44,786 bases of DNA from an uncultured Verrucomicrobiota bacterium (GTDB lineage: Bacteria; Verrucomicrobiota; Verrucomicrobiia; Limisphaerales; UBA1319): contig CAIMWS010000257.1 in assembly GCA_903845125.1 (NCBI GenBank), positions 1 to 44,786 on the forward strand, written 5' to 3'. Numbering within the stretch: position 1 is the first letter of the stretch; the number at the start of each line of letters is the position of its first letter. Positions 43,246 to 44,786 of this stretch are shown here, one piece after another. The notes beneath the pieces were generated by a model, which saw nothing but the letters and a program-made list of their open reading frames with translations, was not told where the DNA came from and ran no database searches. A program made the position numbers and the translations under genes.

Positions 43246-43809
43246 ATGGCTATGAGTGACATTACTGGCTTATTGCGTGCTGCGGAGGGGGGAGATCTCC
43301 AGGCTCAAGCGGATTTATGGTCCGCCCTTTATCAGGAATTGTGCTGTATGGCTGCTCACAAAATGGCCCGGGAAAAACCCGGCCAAACCTTGCAGGCCTC
43401 GGATTTGGTGCATGAAGCCTGGCTTAAATTGGGCGGAACGGGATCCTGGGAAAATCGATCGCACTTTTTCTCTGCGGCGGCCGAAGTGATGCGCCGCATC
43501 CTCATCGATCGCGCCCGTCGGAAACAGGCCGTGCGCCACGGCGGTGGCTGCGAATCGATTCCCGCCGACGAGGTCGAAATTGCGGTTCCGGAAACCGCGG
43601 ATGAAATATTGCAGGTTGATGAAGCGCTCCAGAAATTGGTGGAGGTGGATCCCCAAAAGGCGGAATTGGTCAAATTGAAATACTTCGCCGGGTTGACTAA
43701 TGAACAGGCGGCGGAAACGCTGGGCATTTCTGAGCCAACCGTCAAACGATATTGGGCTTATGCCAGGGCGTGGCTGCTCCGGGAAATCAGCCGCCAGCGA
43801 CAAAGTTGA
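43246..43809 (+). CDS. ECF-type RNA polymerase sigma factor (Sig-70_X6/TIGR02999-like)
   Basis: This is a 187-residue sigma factor with region 2 at about 25-90: YQELCCMAAHKMAREKPGQTLQASDLVHEAWLKLG, then FFSAAAEVMRRILIDRARRKQAVRHG. Region 4 lies at about 130-180: VDPQKAELVKLKYFAGLTNEQAAETLGISEPTVKRYW, a clear HTH. The DLVHEAWLKL and RRILIDRARRK wording is typical of the sigma group common in Planctomycetota, Verrucomicrobiota and Acidobacteriota that pairs with Ser/Thr kinases. The next gene is such a kinase, so phosphorylation-coupled control is likely. No anti-sigma factor is seen. ATG 43252 is an equally plausible start. Confidence 0.9.
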   Translation: MAMSDITGLLRAAEGGDLQAQADLWSALYQELCCMAAHKMAREKPGQTLQASDLVHEAWLKLGGTGSWENRSHFFSAAAEVMRRILIDRARRKQAVRHGGGCESIPADEVEIAVPETADEILQVDEALQKLVEVDPQKAELVKLKYFAGLTNEQAAETLGISEPTVKRYWAYARAWLLREISRQRQS

Positions 43810-44166
43810 CGCTCCGCCCGGCCCCGGGTGGGGCGTGGAACCGGGCGGGCAAACGGGGGCTCCCAGGTATTCACTTTCGGCTCCCTGATTGTGCCAGGTG
43901 GATTACGCCTCAAAAAGTTGATCCGATCCGGGCGGAGAATACGCATGTAGAGATGGAGTTGCAGGTTGCGCTGGACCACAAATGAACCTTCCAAAGGGCG
44001 CGGACGATGCCCTTGGATGGGTTGTGCCTGAAGCGGCGAATCCGCCACGAAGTTGCGGGGGGGAGTATCGTGGTGAACGATACGCCCGGTGTTTTAGGTC
44101 TTGCTAGCGCGGCCGGCGATGGTTTGGACGCAGGTGATTGCCGTTGTTAAAAAACTGAAATAATGC
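43810..44166 (+). promoter_or_regulatory. Sigma factor-kinase intergenic leader with a second inverted repeat
   Basis: This 357-base gene-free stretch holds, besides the nested hairpin at 43814-43848, a perfect 7 bp inverted repeat GTATCGT (44065-44071) / ACGATAC (44077-44083) with a GGTGA loop. That repeat lies 84 bases before the kinase start and could be a hairpin or a protein-binding site. No clear -35/-10 pair was recognised. No coding sequence is evident. Confidence 0.4.
43814..43848. other. Nested GC-rich hairpin after the sigma factor gene
   Basis: The outer stem CCGCCCG (43814-43820) / CGGGCGG (43842-43848) encloses an inner hairpin GCCCC (43821-43825) / GGGGC (43830-43834). It starts five bases after the sigma stop and lacks a T-run. 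It may be a weak terminator or attenuator that lowers read-through into the kinase gene. Confidence 0.5.
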
Positions 44167-44786
44167 ATGGAATCGTGGACGGCCCAGAGTGAAGCGATAT
44201 TTGAGGCGGCATCCGGCATTCAGGACCCCGTGCAGCGGGCCGCCTTTTTGGAGCAGGCCTGTGCCGGCCGTGAGGATTTATTGCGCGAGGTCCAAAGCTT
44301 GTTGGAAGCCAGCCTGAGGGCGGGCGATTTCATGCGGACCGCGGCGGCTTTGGCGCTGGCGGGAACCGCCGGCGGCATGGAAAAGCCCGGCTCCCGCATT
44401 GGCCGCTACAAATTGCTGGAAATGATTGGGGAAGGGGGCTTCGGCGAGGTGTGGATGGCGGAGCAGGAGGAGCCCATGCGCCGCCGGGTGGCGTTGAAAA
44501 TCATCAAGCCAGGCATGGATACCCGGCAGGTGGTGGCTCGTTTTGAAGCCGAGCGTCAGGCCTTGGCCCTCATGGACCACCCGCATATCGCCCGCGTTTT
44601 TGACGGTGGCGCCACGGAATCGGGCCGGCCTTTTTTCGTAATGGAACTTGTGCGGGGTGAGCCGATCACGCGGTATTGCGACCGGCGGCGAATGACCGCA
44701 CGGGAACGGTTGAGCCTCTTCATCGAGGTTTGTCTTGCAGTCCAGCATGCGCATCAGAAAGGGATCATCCACCGTGATCTCAAACC
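44167..44786 (+). CDS. PknB-type serine/threonine protein kinase, N-terminal part
   Basis: The gene runs off the right edge; 206 complete codons are visible from the ATG at 44167. The first about 75 residues form a helical domain (SEAIFEAASGIQDPVQRAAFLEQACAGREDLLREVQSLL). It is common in kinases that follow TIGR02999-type sigma factors. The kinase domain then shows the glycine loop at 88-95 (GEGGFGEV), catalytic lysine K111 (VALKIIKPG), a hinge FFVMELVRGEPI and the start of the catalytic loop HRDLK (202-206). The activation segment and any C-terminal repeats lie beyond the window. The likely role is signalling together with the upstream sigma factor. Confidence 0.93.
   Translation, partial: MESWTAQSEAIFEAASGIQDPVQRAAFLEQACAGREDLLREVQSLLEASLRAGDFMRTAAALALAGTAGGMEKPGSRIGRYKLLEMIGEGGFGEVWMAEQEEPMRRRVALKIIKPGMDTRQVVARFEAERQALALMDHPHIARVFDGGATESGRPFFVMELVRGEPITRYCDRRRMTARERLSLFIEVCLAVQHAHQKGIIHRDLK

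Noticed and set aside
1..44786. tRNA and rRNA genes
   Set aside because: No T-arm consensus in a cloverleaf context and no rRNA-like conserved blocks were noticed on either strand by eye; a tRNAscan run was not possible.

Overview
The window looks like a chromosomal segment of a Verrucomicrobiota bacterium, probably of the Pedosphaera/Limisphaera type. This is inferred from gene content, with no database search. The pointers are a cluster of prepilin-type proteins with very large Thr-Asn-rich secreted members, FG-GAP/ASPIC-type and SUMF1-domain proteins, a WYL regulator of a style common in that phylum, a futalosine-route menaquinone cluster, and an ECF sigma factor followed by a Ser/Thr kinase. 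The DNA is moderately GC-rich and coding is dense.

Region 1 (1-2617). A partial Tat-exported Gfo/Idh/MocA oxidoreductase and a 37-residue membrane peptide run leftwards. A WYL regulator and an ApbE lipoprotein (FAD:protein FMN transferase) run rightwards.

Region 2 (2982-26049). This is a type IV pilus / type II secretion-like block: an assembly ATPase, PilT, a second assembly ATPase and the inner-membrane PilC/GspF protein, closed by a good intrinsic terminator. A BrnT/BrnA-type toxin-antitoxin pair with a perfect palindromic operator lies next. It is followed by an operon of six prepilin-like proteins, two GspG-like, then GspH-, GspI-, GspJ- and GspK-like, several joined by ATGA overlaps. 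The GspK-like protein is 1207 residues, several times the usual size. It is followed by a 2741-residue multidomain subtilase, a plausible client of the same machine.

Region 3 (26345-36648). A leftward GH38 alpha-mannosidase lies divergent from ilvC. ilvC ends in a strong terminator, directly followed by a segment resembling the 5' part of a group II intron with no reverse transcriptase. Next come a decayed FG-GAP/ASPIC gene and a SUMF1-domain lipoprotein gene with one frameshift. A translationally coupled ROK sugar kinase and a long-form class I mannose-6-phosphate isomerase follow. With the mannosidase they could release, phosphorylate and isomerise mannose.

Region 4 (36781-41035). ubiX, a UbiA-family prenyltransferase (MqnP-like), mqnE and mqnA form part of the futalosine pathway to menaquinone, followed by a cytidine/guanine-deaminase-fold enzyme of unknown substrate.

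Region 5 (41075-44786). An MBL-fold hydrolase, an unrecognised small protein and a 5'-truncated pRiA4b ORF-3-like protein run leftwards. An ECF sigma factor and the start of a PknB-type kinase run rightwards to the window edge. No tRNA, rRNA or CRISPR array was seen.
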